Shown here piece after piece: positions 8,196 through 19,375 of a DNA stretch of 43,187 nt. The notes under the pieces were generated by a model. It was given only the letters and a program-made list of their open reading frames with translations, ran no database searches and was not told the DNA's origin. The stretch comes from Propionivibrio sp. (GTDB lineage: Bacteria > Pseudomonadota > Gammaproteobacteria > Burkholderiales > Rhodocyclaceae): positions 1 to 43,187 of the forward strand of contig NZ_JAGOIT010000019.1 in the NCBI RefSeq assembly GCF_017995515.1, given 5' to 3'. Both the position numbers and the translations under genes were made by a program. Within the stretch, counting starts at the first letter, position 1, and each line of letters starts with the position of its first letter.

Positions 8196-9131
8196 CTACT
8201 CCGCCTCGCCGGCGCTCGGGCGCATACGATGTTGCCTCAAGGCATCGAGCGTATAGATAACCAAAGCGACCCAGATCAGGACGAAGGTGATGCCGCGCTC
8301 GTGGTCGAAGTGTTCGTGGAAGACGAAGACGCCGATCAGGAACTGCATGGTCGGCGTGATGTACTGGACGATGCCGAGCGTCGCCAGTTTCAGGCGCAGG
8401 CCGGCTTCGAGAAAGCACAGGAGCGGCGCGACGGTGACGACGCCGGCGACGAGCAGCAGCAGGTCGGTCGTCAGGCCGAGGCGCCCCATGGCCGCCTGCC
8501 CGGTGCTCATCCACCACGCCATGCCGGCCAGCGCCAGCGGTGCGAGCAGCAGGGTTTCGACGGTCAGGCCGAGCATCGCGTCGAAGCCGGCCATCTTGCG
8601 GATCAGGCCGTAGCTGCCGAACGACAGCGCGAGGCTGAGCGAGACCCAGGGCACGACGCCTTTCATCGCCACCAGCCAGAGCACGGCGCCGGCGGCGATG
8701 GCGATCGCCAGCCACTGGCGGGGATTCAGGCGCTCATGCAGGAAGACGACGCCGAGCAGTACGTTCACCAGCGGGTTGATGTAGTAACCAAGGCTGCCTT
8801 CGAGCACGCGCCCGTTCTGGATCGCCCAGATGAAGATCCACCAGTTGGCCGAGATGAGTACCGTCGTCAATGCATAGAAGCCCATGCGACGCGGTTTGCC
8901 GAATTCGGCAAAAATCGGCCCGAGACGACCGCGCCATGCCGCCCAGCCGATCAGCAGGAGCGCCGACCAAATGACGCGATGGGCGAGCACTTCGATCGAC
9001 GGCACATCGGCCAGGGCATGAAAGTAGAGCGGAAAGAGCCCCCACATGACGAAGGCCAGCAGCGCATAGGCGAGCCCGGTACGTGAGGCGGCGGTAGAAG
9101 ACAGCGGCAGGGTCTTTGCAGAATCGGACAT
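8196..9131 (-). CDS. rarD: EamA-family permease RarD
   Basis: A 311-residue inner-membrane protein with about ten hydrophobic segments, the DMT superfamily (EamA) layout. The N-terminal GLAYALLAFVMWGLFPLYF and the HRVIWSALLL and NGRVLEGSLGYYINPLVNVLLG segments are diagnostic of the RarD subfamily. The transported substrate is not firmly known. The ATG at 9131 is preferred; a GTG four codons upstream would also be in frame. It converges with the GGCT-like gene, their stops being 12 bases apart. Confidence 0.88.
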   Translation of the reverse strand: MSDSAKTLPLSSTAASRTGLAYALLAFVMWGLFPLYFHALADVPSIEVLAHRVIWSALLLIGWAAWRGRLGPIFAEFGKPRRMGFYALTTVLISANWWIFIWAIQNGRVLEGSLGYYINPLVNVLLGVVFLHERLNPRQWLAIAIAAGAVLWLVAMKGVVPWVSLSLALSFGSYGLIRKMAGFDAMLGLTVETLLLAPLALAGMAWWMSTGQAAMGRLGLTTDLLLLVAGVVTVAPLLCFLEAGLRLKLATLGIVQYITPTMQFLIGVFVFHEHFDHERGITFVLIWVALVIYTLDALRQHRMRPSAGEAE

Positions 9132-9211
9132 GGGGCGAGGCACGGCAACAGGAAAGACCAGAGAGTCTAGCAGCCGCCGCCCGCGCTCGCCGGCAAGCGC
9201 GGGAAAATCTC

Positions 9212-10543
9212 TCAGTTTCTGGCTTTTCCAACCGGCAGATAGACGCGGAAGACGCTTCCCCGCCCGACCTCGCTCTCGACTTCGATTCGCCCCCGATGGC
9301 GCTGGACGATGCCGTTGCTGAGCGGCAAACCGAGGCCTGCGCCCTGACCCGCGGGCCGGGTCGTAAAGAACGGTTCGAAGAGCCGCTCCAGCACTTCCGG
9401 CGCGATGCCCGAACCGGTATCGCTCACTTCAAACCACACGTCGTCACCTTCCATCCCGGTACGCACCGTGATCGTGCCTCGCGCTTCGCCGATCGCCTGC
9501 GCCGCATTGGTCAGCAGATTGACGATCACCTGATGGATCTGCGAGACGACGCACGCCACGACAGGCACATCACCGAACTCGGTCACCACGTCGGCCTTTT
9601 GCCGAATCTCCCGGGCGAGGATGTTGAGCGCCGAATCAATTGCGTGATTGAGATCCATCTCGCCCGGCTCGGCGGCGGTATTCGTGTCGAAAAACTCCCG
9701 GAGGTCCTGGACGATCTTGCTCACGCGCGCCAGGCCGCCCCGCGTCTCACTCAGCAGATCGCCCAGATCGGCCTTTGCGCAGAGGTTGCGCAGCGCGTGT
9801 GGTACCTCGGGTGCCTTGCACTCCTGCGCAGACGCCGCGGCCAATGTCCTCAGCATCGCGCCGACTTCATCGAGCCGCGCTTCGATCGCGCTGAAGGCAT
9901 TGAGCACTTTCCCCAGCGGTTCGCTGATCTCGTTGGCGACGCCGGCGGCCAGGTGCCCCACGCCCGCCAGTTGCTCGAAACGCAAGAGCTGCTCGTAGGC
10001 GAAACTCAGTTTCGCGTTGCTTTCCGCGAGTTCTTCACGCTGTCGCCGGCACTCTTCCTCGCGCAGTTTGCGCTGCGTCACGTCGCGCGCAATGCCGACG
10101 AGACCGATGACCTCGCCCTCAAAGTCGCGCAGCGGCACCTTGGTCGTCTGCAACCATTCCGGTTCGCCGTTGGGCAGGTTCGGGACGAACTGCTCGATGG
10201 CGATCAGCGGCTCGCCGGTCTGGAAGATGTCGCGTTCGACCGCGATGTACTCAGCCGCCATTTCCGGCGGATAGAAGTCGAAGTCGGTCTTGCCGATCAG
10301 ATCTTCAGGGCCGCGCTCGCCCATCAACCGCGCAACGGAGCGATTGGCAAGGATGAAACGGCTTTGCCGATCCTTGGCGTAGATGCGATCCGGCATGATG
10401 TCGATCAGCGTTCGATACACGTAGGCGCGGATATCCTCGGTGGCCCCCAGTCGACGGATGGCCTCCTTGACCGGAAAGCCGTCCACATCATCCGTTTGCG
10501 CGTACGCGGTTTCGCCCGCTGCGCTGCGTTTCTCGGTCGTCAC
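9212..10543 (-). CDS. PAS-domain sensor histidine kinase with H-box His replaced by Asn
   Basis: A 443-residue protein starting at GTG 10543, chosen because AGGAGAG precedes it. There is no membrane segment, so it is probably cytosolic. A PAS domain occupies roughly residues 40-165 (IMPDRIYAKDRQSRFILANRS...DVTQRK), then a coiled linker and a dimerisation helix, then a complete HATPase domain: N-box NLLTNAAQAI, G1 DTGSGIAP, F-box FEPFFTT, G2 GAGLGLPLSNGIV. The dimerisation helix reads GHLAAGVANEISEPLG, whereas relatives have GVAHEINNPLG. The codon at 9932-9934 is AAC, so the usual phosphoacceptor histidine is missing. It could be a pseudokinase or phosphatase-biased. No response regulator is adjacent. 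Confidence 0.85.
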   Translation of the reverse strand: MTTEKRSAAGETAYAQTDDVDGFPVKEAIRRLGATEDIRAYVYRTLIDIMPDRIYAKDRQSRFILANRSVARLMGERGPEDLIGKTDFDFYPPEMAAEYIAVERDIFQTGEPLIAIEQFVPNLPNGEPEWLQTTKVPLRDFEGEVIGLVGIARDVTQRKLREEECRRQREELAESNAKLSFAYEQLLRFEQLAGVGHLAAGVANEISEPLGKVLNAFSAIEARLDEVGAMLRTLAAASAQECKAPEVPHALRNLCAKADLGDLLSETRGGLARVSKIVQDLREFFDTNTAAEPGEMDLNHAIDSALNILAREIRQKADVVTEFGDVPVVACVVSQIHQVIVNLLTNAAQAIGEARGTITVRTGMEGDDVWFEVSDTGSGIAPEVLERLFEPFFTTRPAGQGAGLGLPLSNGIVQRHRGRIEVESEVGRGSVFRVYLPVGKARN

Positions 10544-10803
10544 GGTCGAACTCTCTCCTGATAGACATTCAAACGCCGAGAACGCCTCCGTTTCTCGCGT
10601 GCTTGCACGACAGAGCGTAGCGTGCGTTGCCCCGATGGCGCAACAGGAAATGACCGATGAATCGCAAGATTCCGATGCAGCGGAAACGCAGCCGCCGCAG
10701 CCCGCACAAATGCCGGCAAATCTCTGGTTTTCGGCCGGCAAGCGCTCTGCTTTAGCGCATCCTCCGGTTAAAATGGCGCTCTTCTGGAACCTAGGACAGC
10801 GCC

Positions 10804-12632
<1,829 letters not shown>

Positions 12633-12636
<4 letters not shown>

Positions 12637-13445
12637 CGTTCATCGAATCGCTCACCGCAGCCTGGGCGAAGAACAACTCGCTGCTCTGCGTCGGCCTCGA
12701 CCCCGACCCCGCCAAGTTCCCGGCGCATCTCAAGGACCGGCCGGACACGATCTTCGAGTTCTGCAAGTCGATCTCCGACGCCACCGCCGACCTTGCCTGC
12801 TGCTTCAAGCCGCAGATCGCCTACTTCGCCGCCAACCGTGCGGAAGACCAGCTGCAGGATCTGATTGCGTACATCCACACCGCGCATCCCGGAATTCCGG
12901 TCATTCTCGATGCCAAGCGCGGCGACATCGGCAGCACCGCCGAGCAATATGCGATCGAAGCTTTTGAGCGCTACCAGGCCGACGCGCTGACGGTCAATCC
13001 GTACATGGGCAAGGATTCGGTCGAGCCCTACCTCGCCTACGCCGACAAGGGCGTCATTCTGCTCTGCCGCACGTCCAATCCCGGCGGCAGCGACCTGCAG
13101 TTTCTCGACGTTGGCGGCAAGAAGCTGTATGAGCACGTCGCCGAACTCGTCGCCACCCAGTGGAACACCACCGGCCAATGCGCGCTCGTCGTCGGCGCCA
13201 CCTTCCCCGGCGAGATCGCCCGCGTGCGCGAGATCGTCGGCGATATGCCGCTGCTGGTACCGGGCATCGGCGCGCAGGGCGGCGACGTGGAGGCGACGCT
13301 GAACGCGGGCAAGACGGTTGCCAAGACGGGCCTGATGATCAACTCCTCGCGCGCCATCCTCTACGCCGGCAAGGACGAGAACTTCGCCGCCGCCGCGCGC
13401 AAGGCCGCCGTCGAGACGCGCGACCTGATCAACCGCTATCGTTGA
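12633..13445 (+). CDS. pyrF: Orotidine 5'-phosphate decarboxylase
   Basis: A 270-residue enzyme converting OMP to UMP, the final step of de novo pyrimidine synthesis. The catalytic Lys-Asp motif is [12 protein letters not shown], and [10 protein letters not shown] forms the phosphate-binding loop. Length and motifs match the type 2 (mycobacterial-like) OMP decarboxylase branch common in betaproteobacteria. The ATG overlaps the glnS stop and is preceded by GGGAGG within glnS, so the two genes form one transcription unit. Confidence 0.95.
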
Positions 13446-13490
13446 TCAACGGCCCCGGCACCGTCCGGGGCCATCTACGAAAATCCTCGA

Positions 13491-14378
13491 GTGGAAACCG
13501 CGCTACGCATCGTCGGCATCATCACGCCTGTCCTGCTGATCGCGGCGATTGGCTACGTCTATGGCCGGCTGCGCAAGCCGGACATGTCAGCGATCAATCA
13601 GCTGAACGTCGATCTCCTGACACCGCTGCTCGTGTTCTCCTCGATGGCGTCGAAAGACTTCGATCTCGTCCGTTATCTGCCGTTGATCGCTTGCGGTCTT
13701 TTCGTCATGCTCGGCTCGGGCCTGGCAGGCTGGCTCGTCGCACGCCTGCTAGGCTACAACCCGCACGCTTTCATACCTCCGGTCGTATTCACGAACACCT
13801 CGAACATGGGCTTTCCGCTCACGCTGTTCGCCTTCGGCGCCGACCTTTTGCCAGCCGCGGTCGCCCTGTTCATCGTCTTCAGCCTCGGCCATTTCACCGT
13901 CGGCATCCGCATCTTCGACCCGAAGGCACGACTCGGCGGCATCCTGCGCGGGCCGATGTTGTGGGCGATGTTGGCCGGGCTCCTGATGAGCCTGTTCGGG
14001 CTTGCCCTGCCGCCGTGGCTCGGCATCAGCGCCCGTATGCTCGGCGAAAGTGCGATCCCGCTCGGGCTGTTCTCGCTTGGCGTCGGATTCGCCAGCTTTC
14101 ACATCGACCGCTGGCGCATCGGCCTTGTCGGCGCACTGCTCTGCCCGATCGCCGGCTTGCTTGTCGCCTGGCCGCTCACCCGCATCCTCCCGCTCAGCGA
14201 ACCGATGCAAGGCATCCTGCTGCTCTACGGCGCGTTGCCGCCCGCCGTGCTCAACTACGTGCTCGCCGAGAAGTACCGCCAGGAGCCGGCGCTCGTCGCC
14301 GCTATCGTGGTCTGCGGCAACATCGCCTCGCTCGTCTTCGTCCCGCTCGCCTTGTATCTGGCGCTGCCGGGGCGGTAA
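13491..14378 (+). CDS. AEC-family transporter (auxin efflux carrier type)
   Basis: A 295-residue membrane protein with about ten transmembrane segments. The N-terminal ITPVLLIAAIGYVYGRL and the FTNTSNMGFPLTLFAFG motif are typical of bacterial AEC permeases; the second half repeats the fold (LGESAIPLGLFSLG, LYGALPPAVLNYVLA). Family members move organic acids such as malate or malonate, but the substrate here is unknown. The start is GTG with a weak ribosome-binding site. It follows pyrF by 45 bases and converges on the LacI-type gene. Confidence 0.88.
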   Translation: METALRIVGIITPVLLIAAIGYVYGRLRKPDMSAINQLNVDLLTPLLVFSSMASKDFDLVRYLPLIACGLFVMLGSGLAGWLVARLLGYNPHAFIPPVVFTNTSNMGFPLTLFAFGADLLPAAVALFIVFSLGHFTVGIRIFDPKARLGGILRGPMLWAMLAGLLMSLFGLALPPWLGISARMLGESAIPLGLFSLGVGFASFHIDRWRIGLVGALLCPIAGLLVAWPLTRILPLSEPMQGILLLYGALPPAVLNYVLAEKYRQEPALVAAIVVCGNIASLVFVPLALYLALPGR

Positions 14379-14398
14379 CGCGAACTCGGAGTACTGCG

Positions 14399-15442
14399 CT
14401 ACTCAACCCAGAGCGGCAAGGTGTATTTGCACAGCAGCTCCGGGCGCAGCATGCGGTTCGGACTCGGCTGGCCACCGGTGGCGACAAGCAGCAGTTCATC
14501 GACGGTGCCAGTGAGTAGCGCCTTGAGGTTCTGCGTGATCAGGTAGTCAAGCGCGTCCGCGCGGACCAGCGGCTCGGTCACCGGGTTGATTTCGTGCGCG
14601 ATGAACAACGTCTTGCCGAGACGGCCGCTCTCTTCCAGCGCCTGCGCAAGACCGTGGTTGCCGCCGGAAGTGTTGTAGATGCCGTCGATCTCCGGCCAGT
14701 CCTTGAGCAGGCTCTTTGCCGATTCGTAGGTGCCGTGACGACTGCTGTCCCAGCGCACAACGTCGATGATGTTGATCGACGGAAAGCGCTGCCGGATCAC
14801 CGCACGGAACCCCATCTCGCGCTCCTCATGGCAACGGAACGAAAGCGTCTCGACGACGACGGCAACGTTCGCGCTCGGCTGGTTGCACAGATGGCGTCCC
14901 ATCATGAAACCGGCCGTCTGCCCTGCGGCCCGGTTGTCGATGCCGACAAATGCGTGGCGTGCCGCGAGATCGATGTCGGTGTTCGTCGCGACGACCGGCA
15001 CCCCGCGCGCCTTGAGCGCCGACGTAACGCGCGAGACAGCGAACGAGTTCTCGACGAGAATTGCCACCCCGTCGGACAACGCCTGTTCGGCGATAACGGG
15101 GGCAACCAGGTCAGCGCCGCGATTGGAAAACGGGATCACCTCAAGCTGGCAGCCCTTGGCTGCGAAGACCGGGCCGAGAATCGCCGTCTGCTCGATGATC
15201 GACTGGGTAAACTCGTCATCAGCCTGAATGACGAACTTGAAGTTTTTCGGCCGCGACGACGTTCTTGTGACCGCGGGAGTCCCGCTCGCTTCCGCCTGCT
15301 GCAGGCTCGCCACCGCTGCTTCAATGGCCGCCAAGGTCGCCGGCCGCACACCGTCGCGCGCGTTCAAGGCGCGGTCGACGGTCGCGCGGCTCAAACCGGT
15401 GAGACGCATGATGTCCTTGAGCGGGGGGCGGTTGCGCGGCAT
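14399..15442 (-). CDS. LacI-family regulator of the ABC/IolG module (copy 1)
   Basis: A 347-residue repressor-type protein. The helix-turn-helix lies at about residues 8-30 (LKDIMRLTGLSRATVDRALN), followed by the hinge helix and a periplasmic-binding-protein-like ligand domain beginning FKFVIQADDEFTQSI. It is closely similar along its length to the divergent regulator at 25887-26939, sharing DIDLAARHAFVGIDNRAAGQT and the RCHEEREMGFR segment, so the two look like paralogues. It is the last gene of its strand group, behind a binding-protein gene. The ligand is unknown; a cyclitol or sugar is likely from the context. Confidence 0.88.
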   Translation of the reverse strand: MPRNRPPLKDIMRLTGLSRATVDRALNARDGVRPATLAAIEAAVASLQQAEASGTPAVTRTSSRPKNFKFVIQADDEFTQSIIEQTAILGPVFAAKGCQLEVIPFSNRGADLVAPVIAEQALSDGVAILVENSFAVSRVTSALKARGVPVVATNTDIDLAARHAFVGIDNRAAGQTAGFMMGRHLCNQPSANVAVVVETLSFRCHEEREMGFRAVIRQRFPSINIIDVVRWDSSRHGTYESAKSLLKDWPEIDGIYNTSGGNHGLAQALEESGRLGKTLFIAHEINPVTEPLVRADALDYLITQNLKALLTGTVDELLLVATGGQPSPNRMLRPELLCKYTLPLWVE

Positions 15443-15544
15443 GCCTCTTATCCTTGTTTTTCAGGTTATCTTCGCTGCCCAGCGACGCGGCGCAGCCAGC
15501 GCCGAATGATAACAGGAGGACTGCCCTGCCGACCGCACAAGGAA

Positions 15545-15597
15545 AGGCCCGACGCCCGCGTCGCGCGGAATTCCCGCGGGGCGGCGGCGCCGGGCCT
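15545..15597 (-). terminator. Candidate hairpin after the first binding-protein gene
   Basis: AGGCCCG (15545-15551) pairs with CGGGCCT (15591-15597) around a GC-rich interior that can fold further. On the minus strand it lies about 30 bases after the binding-protein stop and is followed by CCTTTCCTT, only a poor T-tract. It may reduce rather than stop transcription into the lacI gene. Confidence 0.45.
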
Positions 15598-15627
15598 GAG
15601 TGACATGACGGCCTGTTGCGACGGCGA

Positions 15628-16554
15628 TCAGTTCTTCGACAGATACTTATCCACGTTCGCCGGCGTCACGAGTTCGAACGGAATCCAGACGTTCGCCGGC
15701 ACCTTCTCGCCGCGCGCCATCTTCACCGCCGCCTCGATGCCGCCGCCGCCCTGCCCGTAGGCATCCTGGAAGACGGTAACCTTGAGTTCGCCGGCCTTCA
15801 TGCTCGCCAGCGCGTCACGCGTGGCGTCGATACCGGCGACGATCGTGTCCTTCTTCATCTTGCCGGCGGCCTTCAGCGACTGGATGGCACCGATCGCCAT
15901 TTCGTCGTTGTTCGAGATCACGGCGTCGAACTTGAGGCCGGCCGACAGCCAGTTGTTCATCAAATCGGCCGCCTGCGTGCGACTCCACGTTGCCGCCTGC
16001 GCGTCGACGATCTTCATGCCGTCGCACGGCGGCTTGGCGATGACGTCCTTGACGTCCTCCGTGCGCTGCAGCGCCGACTCGTTCGACAGGTCGCCGATGA
16101 TCAGCAGGATGTCGCCCTTGCCCTTGAGCAACCGGCAGACTTCCTTAGTCTGCATCGTTCCTGAGTCGACTTCGTTGGAGCCGACAAACGAAACCTTCGC
16201 CGGGAGCGTCTTGTCCCCGGGCGGATGGTTGACGTAAACGAGGGGGATGCCCGCGTCTGTCGCCATCTTGGTCATCTTCGGCGTCGCCTGCGAGTCAACG
16301 GTGACGACGACGATGGCATCGACCTTCTGGGCGATGAAGTTCTGGATGTGGTTAAGCTGGCGGCCGATGTCGTCCTGCGCGTCTTCGAACTGCGCATCGA
16401 CACCCTTCATCGTCTTCACCTTCGCCTGCATGCCGTTACGCACCAGCGTCAGCCAGGGATTCGAGTTGGCGATGGTGACGCCGATCTTCTCGGCATACGC
16501 GGCGGGACTCGCCGCAAGCGTCGCCAAAAGTGCGGCGATCAGGGTTTTCTTCAT
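15628..16554 (-). CDS. Sugar ABC transporter periplasmic binding protein (RbsB-like, copy 1)
   Basis: A 308-residue periplasmic solute-binding protein. The signal peptide is MKKTLIAALLATLAASPAAYA, with cleavage likely after AYA. The mature part has the type I binding-protein fold of ribose/galactose/inositol receptors: IGVTIANSNPWLTLVRNGM, then QNFIAQKVDAIVVVTVDSQ, then FDAVISNNDEMAIGAIQSL. The ATG at 16554 is preceded by AGGAGC. It has no ABC permease or ATPase directly beside it and may share the transporter at 22909-25475. It ends NVDKYLSKN, much like the second binding protein (NVDKYMKK). Confidence 0.88.
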   Translation of the reverse strand: MKKTLIAALLATLAASPAAYAEKIGVTIANSNPWLTLVRNGMQAKVKTMKGVDAQFEDAQDDIGRQLNHIQNFIAQKVDAIVVVTVDSQATPKMTKMATDAGIPLVYVNHPPGDKTLPAKVSFVGSNEVDSGTMQTKEVCRLLKGKGDILLIIGDLSNESALQRTEDVKDVIAKPPCDGMKIVDAQAATWSRTQAADLMNNWLSAGLKFDAVISNNDEMAIGAIQSLKAAGKMKKDTIVAGIDATRDALASMKAGELKVTVFQDAYGQGGGGIEAAVKMARGEKVPANVWIPFELVTPANVDKYLSKN

Positions 16555-16647
16555 GGGATTGCTCCTGGGTTGGTCGAGAGGAAATAGCAGCCGAACCAGA
16601 CTAGACCGCTCACGCCGATATGCCATCAAAATCTTGACGAATTTTCG

Positions 16648-16938
16648 TCAAGTCGGCTGCGCCACATGGACGATCTCGAAGGTCAGCGAACGGTGGAATT
16701 GCTCATGGAAGGCGATGAAGCGCTTGGTGTATTCCTGCGCGCAATGCTGCTCATGCGCTTCCTTCGACTGGAAGCACTCGATGAACACGAGCAGGTCTGG
16801 GTCATCGGTGCAGGTGAAGAAGTCGTAGGCAATGCAACCCGGCTCAGCGCGCGTCTGTTTCTGGACGGACGCCGCCGCCTCGAGAATCCGGTCGCGAGTG
16901 CCGGGCTGCAACTGGATGGTGATCAGAAACTTGTACAT
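16648..16938 (-). CDS. ABM-fold (antibiotic biosynthesis monooxygenase/YgiN-like) protein
   Basis: A 96-residue dimeric alpha-beta barrel protein of the ABM superfamily. Recognisable parts are KFLITIQLQPGTRDRILEA, the TRAEPGCIAYDFF core and LLVFIECFQSKEAHEQH. Family members include quinol monooxygenases and many small proteins of unknown role. The ATG at 16938 gives the normal family N-terminus. It lies between an epimerase and a binding-protein gene with gaps of about 75 and 90 bases, so a role in the same sugar pathway (for example on a labile keto intermediate) is possible but unproven. Confidence 0.78.
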   Translation of the reverse strand: MYKFLITIQLQPGTRDRILEAAASVQKQTRAEPGCIAYDFFTCTDDPDLLVFIECFQSKEAHEQHCAQEYTKRFIAFHEQFHRSLTFEIVHVAQPT

Positions 16939-17013
16939 GGCGAGGTTCCCTTTCGAATCACTGGTTCGGCCGGCAAGCTCCACGCCTGCCGGAGACCATG
17001 AGCCTGTCAGGCG

Positions 17014-17955
17014 TTACTGGCTGATCGTTTGCTTCAACGCAGCGATCGAGGTCGTCACGCCCGCATCGACCGACATGGTCAGGTCTTCCATCTCAAGCGA
17101 GACCCAGCCTTGGTAACCCATCATGCCGACCACCGAGAAGAACTCCTTCCACCACTGCAGATCCTTGCCGCAGCCGACGGCGACGTAGTTCCAGGTCCGG
17201 TTTTCGCTGTCGGTGACCGGCTTGGTTTCGAGCAGGCCATTGACGTCGGCCAGGCCACGTTCGATACGGGCGTCCTTGCCGTGGATGTGGAAGATGGCGC
17301 CCTTCAAGGCACGTGCCGAGGCGATCGGGTCGGCGCCCATCGCCATCAGGTGCGACGGATCGAGGTTGATGCCGACGATGGAATCGACGGCGTTGCGCAG
17401 TTTCCACAGCGTCTCGGGGTTGTAGACGAGCATGCAGGGGAATTCCTCGATGGCGATCTGTTCGACGCCGTGCGCCTTGCAGTGCTCAACGAATTTCTTC
17501 CACCAAGGGATGGCGACTTCGTTCCACTGGTATTCGAGTGCCGGGGCCATGTAATCGGGCCAGGATACGGTCGAGGTAATCCAGTTCGGCGTCTTGTCGC
17601 CAGGTGCGCCGGCCGGGCAGCCGGACATCATGACGATCTTCTTGACGCCAAGCTTGCCGGCCAGAACCACCGTGTCGTAGGTCGACTTCGTGTGCTTCTC
17701 GCCCATCTCGCCCGGGCAGAGCGGGTTACCAGAGCAGTTGAGGGCGGCAATTTCCATGCCGCGCTTGACCAACTCGGCCTTGAAAGCAGTGAGCTTGGCG
17801 GGATCGGCGAGTAGTGCCTGAGTCGGTACGTGCGGGCAGCCGCCCCAGCCGCCAGCGGTCATTTCGACGCCAGTGATGCCTTGTGACTTGACCTTGTCGA
17901 GCATTTCCGGAAACGGAAGGTTGCCATAGACGTCGGTGCAGATTGCGAGTTTCAT
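17014..17955 (-). CDS. Sugar phosphate isomerase/epimerase, TIM-barrel (AP endonuclease 2 family), copy 1
   Basis: A 313-residue xylose-isomerase-like TIM-barrel protein related to IolE, IolI and other inosose dehydratases and isomerases. Metal-ligand candidates include E in IAIEEFP (residues about 162-168), D in GINLDPSHL, H in IFHIHGKD and E in WVSLEMED near the C-terminus, the usual pattern for this fold. A GGAGA site precedes the start. The neighbouring IolG-like dehydrogenase suggests action on a keto-cyclitol or ketose, but the exact reaction cannot be read from sequence. Its upstream neighbour is a broken recombinase. Confidence 0.85.
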   Translation of the reverse strand: MKLAICTDVYGNLPFPEMLDKVKSQGITGVEMTAGGWGGCPHVPTQALLADPAKLTAFKAELVKRGMEIAALNCSGNPLCPGEMGEKHTKSTYDTVVLAGKLGVKKIVMMSGCPAGAPGDKTPNWITSTVSWPDYMAPALEYQWNEVAIPWWKKFVEHCKAHGVEQIAIEEFPCMLVYNPETLWKLRNAVDSIVGINLDPSHLMAMGADPIASARALKGAIFHIHGKDARIERGLADVNGLLETKPVTDSENRTWNYVAVGCGKDLQWWKEFFSVVGMMGYQGWVSLEMEDLTMSVDAGVTTSIAALKQTISQ

Positions 17956-18029
17956 GTTGGTTCTCCGAGAAAGAGTTGCTGCGATTTAGCCAAAACAGGA
18001 CGGATCAGGCGGCAAGATCCGGGGAAATT

Positions 18030-19340
18030 TCATTCGTATCGTTTTCCTTCGCTTCTTTCGTGCGCAGTTCTGCCCCCGCACCCCTCACCACTGAATGGTT
18101 TACAGCCACATCCGGCCTTCGTTTCGAACCGGTACCCATCCGACCGACACCTTGGACGTGCGTCGGCGCATCGAGGCACTGCGGTCGGCGCGAGGACGCG
18201 CAACTCATGCGCAGAACAATCGATACGCTGTTCGGCACCCGCTATCGCAAGCGCCATGGCATCGACTTCATCACACGAGGCGGCGGCGATCGCAGACTCG
18301 TCGGCTTCCGCCAGGCAAAACGCCTCGGCGAGTTGCCGCAACCGTCGTCCGCCGCCGCAGTTCAATCGTGTGCCGTCATCAATGCCGGAGCCGGCCATTG
18401 CCACTTCGTCAGCAAAACGCGCCGCAGCGTCGAACAGCGTCTTCACGATTTCATGCAGAACCCGTGGCTTGAGATGCTCGTGGCGCCCGCCAATCGGCAG
18501 CACCAGCGGTGTCGATTCGTGCGTATCGGGTAGTGGCGTCAGGCCGATCGACATTCGGTAGCGAATCAGCGCCTTCATAAGCTCGGGCGATGCCGGCTTG
18601 CGGCGCCTGACGCCCCGGCTTTCGTCAAGCACCATCCACCACTCACCCGAATCGCCGAGTGGGCGTACACGAAAAACGCCCATCGTGTGCCGAGCGATCT
18701 CGGGAATGCGCAGCCCACCGTAATGCATCAGTGAGAACAGCCAGCGCGACCGCTCAATCCGTTCGCGTTCACGATCCGTCGCAGCGGGATGAGCGCGGGT
18801 GACGACCTTGATGATGCGCAGAAAATCCTCCCGCATCAGTTCGACGGCGAGCACCGATGGTGATCCTGCAGCCTCGGCCGGATCGCGCATCGGGTTCCGC
18901 GACAAATAGCCGGTGTCCGACAACCAGGCGAACAGGCGGTTGACAACGGCGAGCGATTGCTGAACGCTGTTCGGCGACAAAGGTCCGGCAAACGGACGCC
19001 AACCCTGGCTGTCGCGGGCGACCCGCCGCCCGCGCTCGGTAACCCATAGCGTGCAGGGCATCGGATTGGCGAGGAAGGACGGATACGCCGCCATGTCCTC
19101 GGCGGTGAGCGAGGAAATCGGCTTCTGGCGATCAAGCAAGGCCCAGAAGAGCAGGCGCTCGGCCTCGCGGCGATAGCAGGCGAGCGTCGATGGATTCGCC
19201 GAATACTGCACCAACCACGCTCGTAGGGCCTGCAAATCGTCACTTTCGCCACTCGCGCCCTTGGCACCGGATTGTGTGGCGAGCAGTTTCGTGAAGCCGC
19301 TCGCGCAAAACGACGCTTGCTGAATAATCGTGGAGTTCAT
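18030..19340 (-). pseudogene. Tyrosine recombinase/phage integrase-like gene with lost catalytic C-terminus
   Basis: Reading from ATG 19340, residues about 35-170 form a core-binding SAM-like domain (WLVQYSANPSTLACYRREAERLLFWALL, then LAVVNRLFAWLSDTGYLSRNP). The catalytic domain follows with its first arginine in MHYGGLRIPEI. After VLHEIVKTLFDAAARFADE (about 18430) the sequence no longer looks like an integrase: no H-x-x-R box or active-site tyrosine could be found in any of the three frames down to 18030. The frame itself stays open for 436 codons. It sits between two genes of the sugar module, so it looks like the stump of an inserted element. Confidence 0.7.
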
Positions 19341-19375
19341 CGACGCTTCTCTGCTGCCTTCGCCTTGCCCGCCAC

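Noticed and set aside
9116..10561. A 481-codon open frame on the plus strand opposite the histidine kinase
   Set aside because: The minus-strand frame has complete PAS and HATPase motifs; this one has none.
18095..18533. Plus-strand frames opposite the recombinase C-terminus, considered as an inverted integrase piece
   Set aside because: No H-x-x-R or tyrosine motif appears in any plus-strand frame either.
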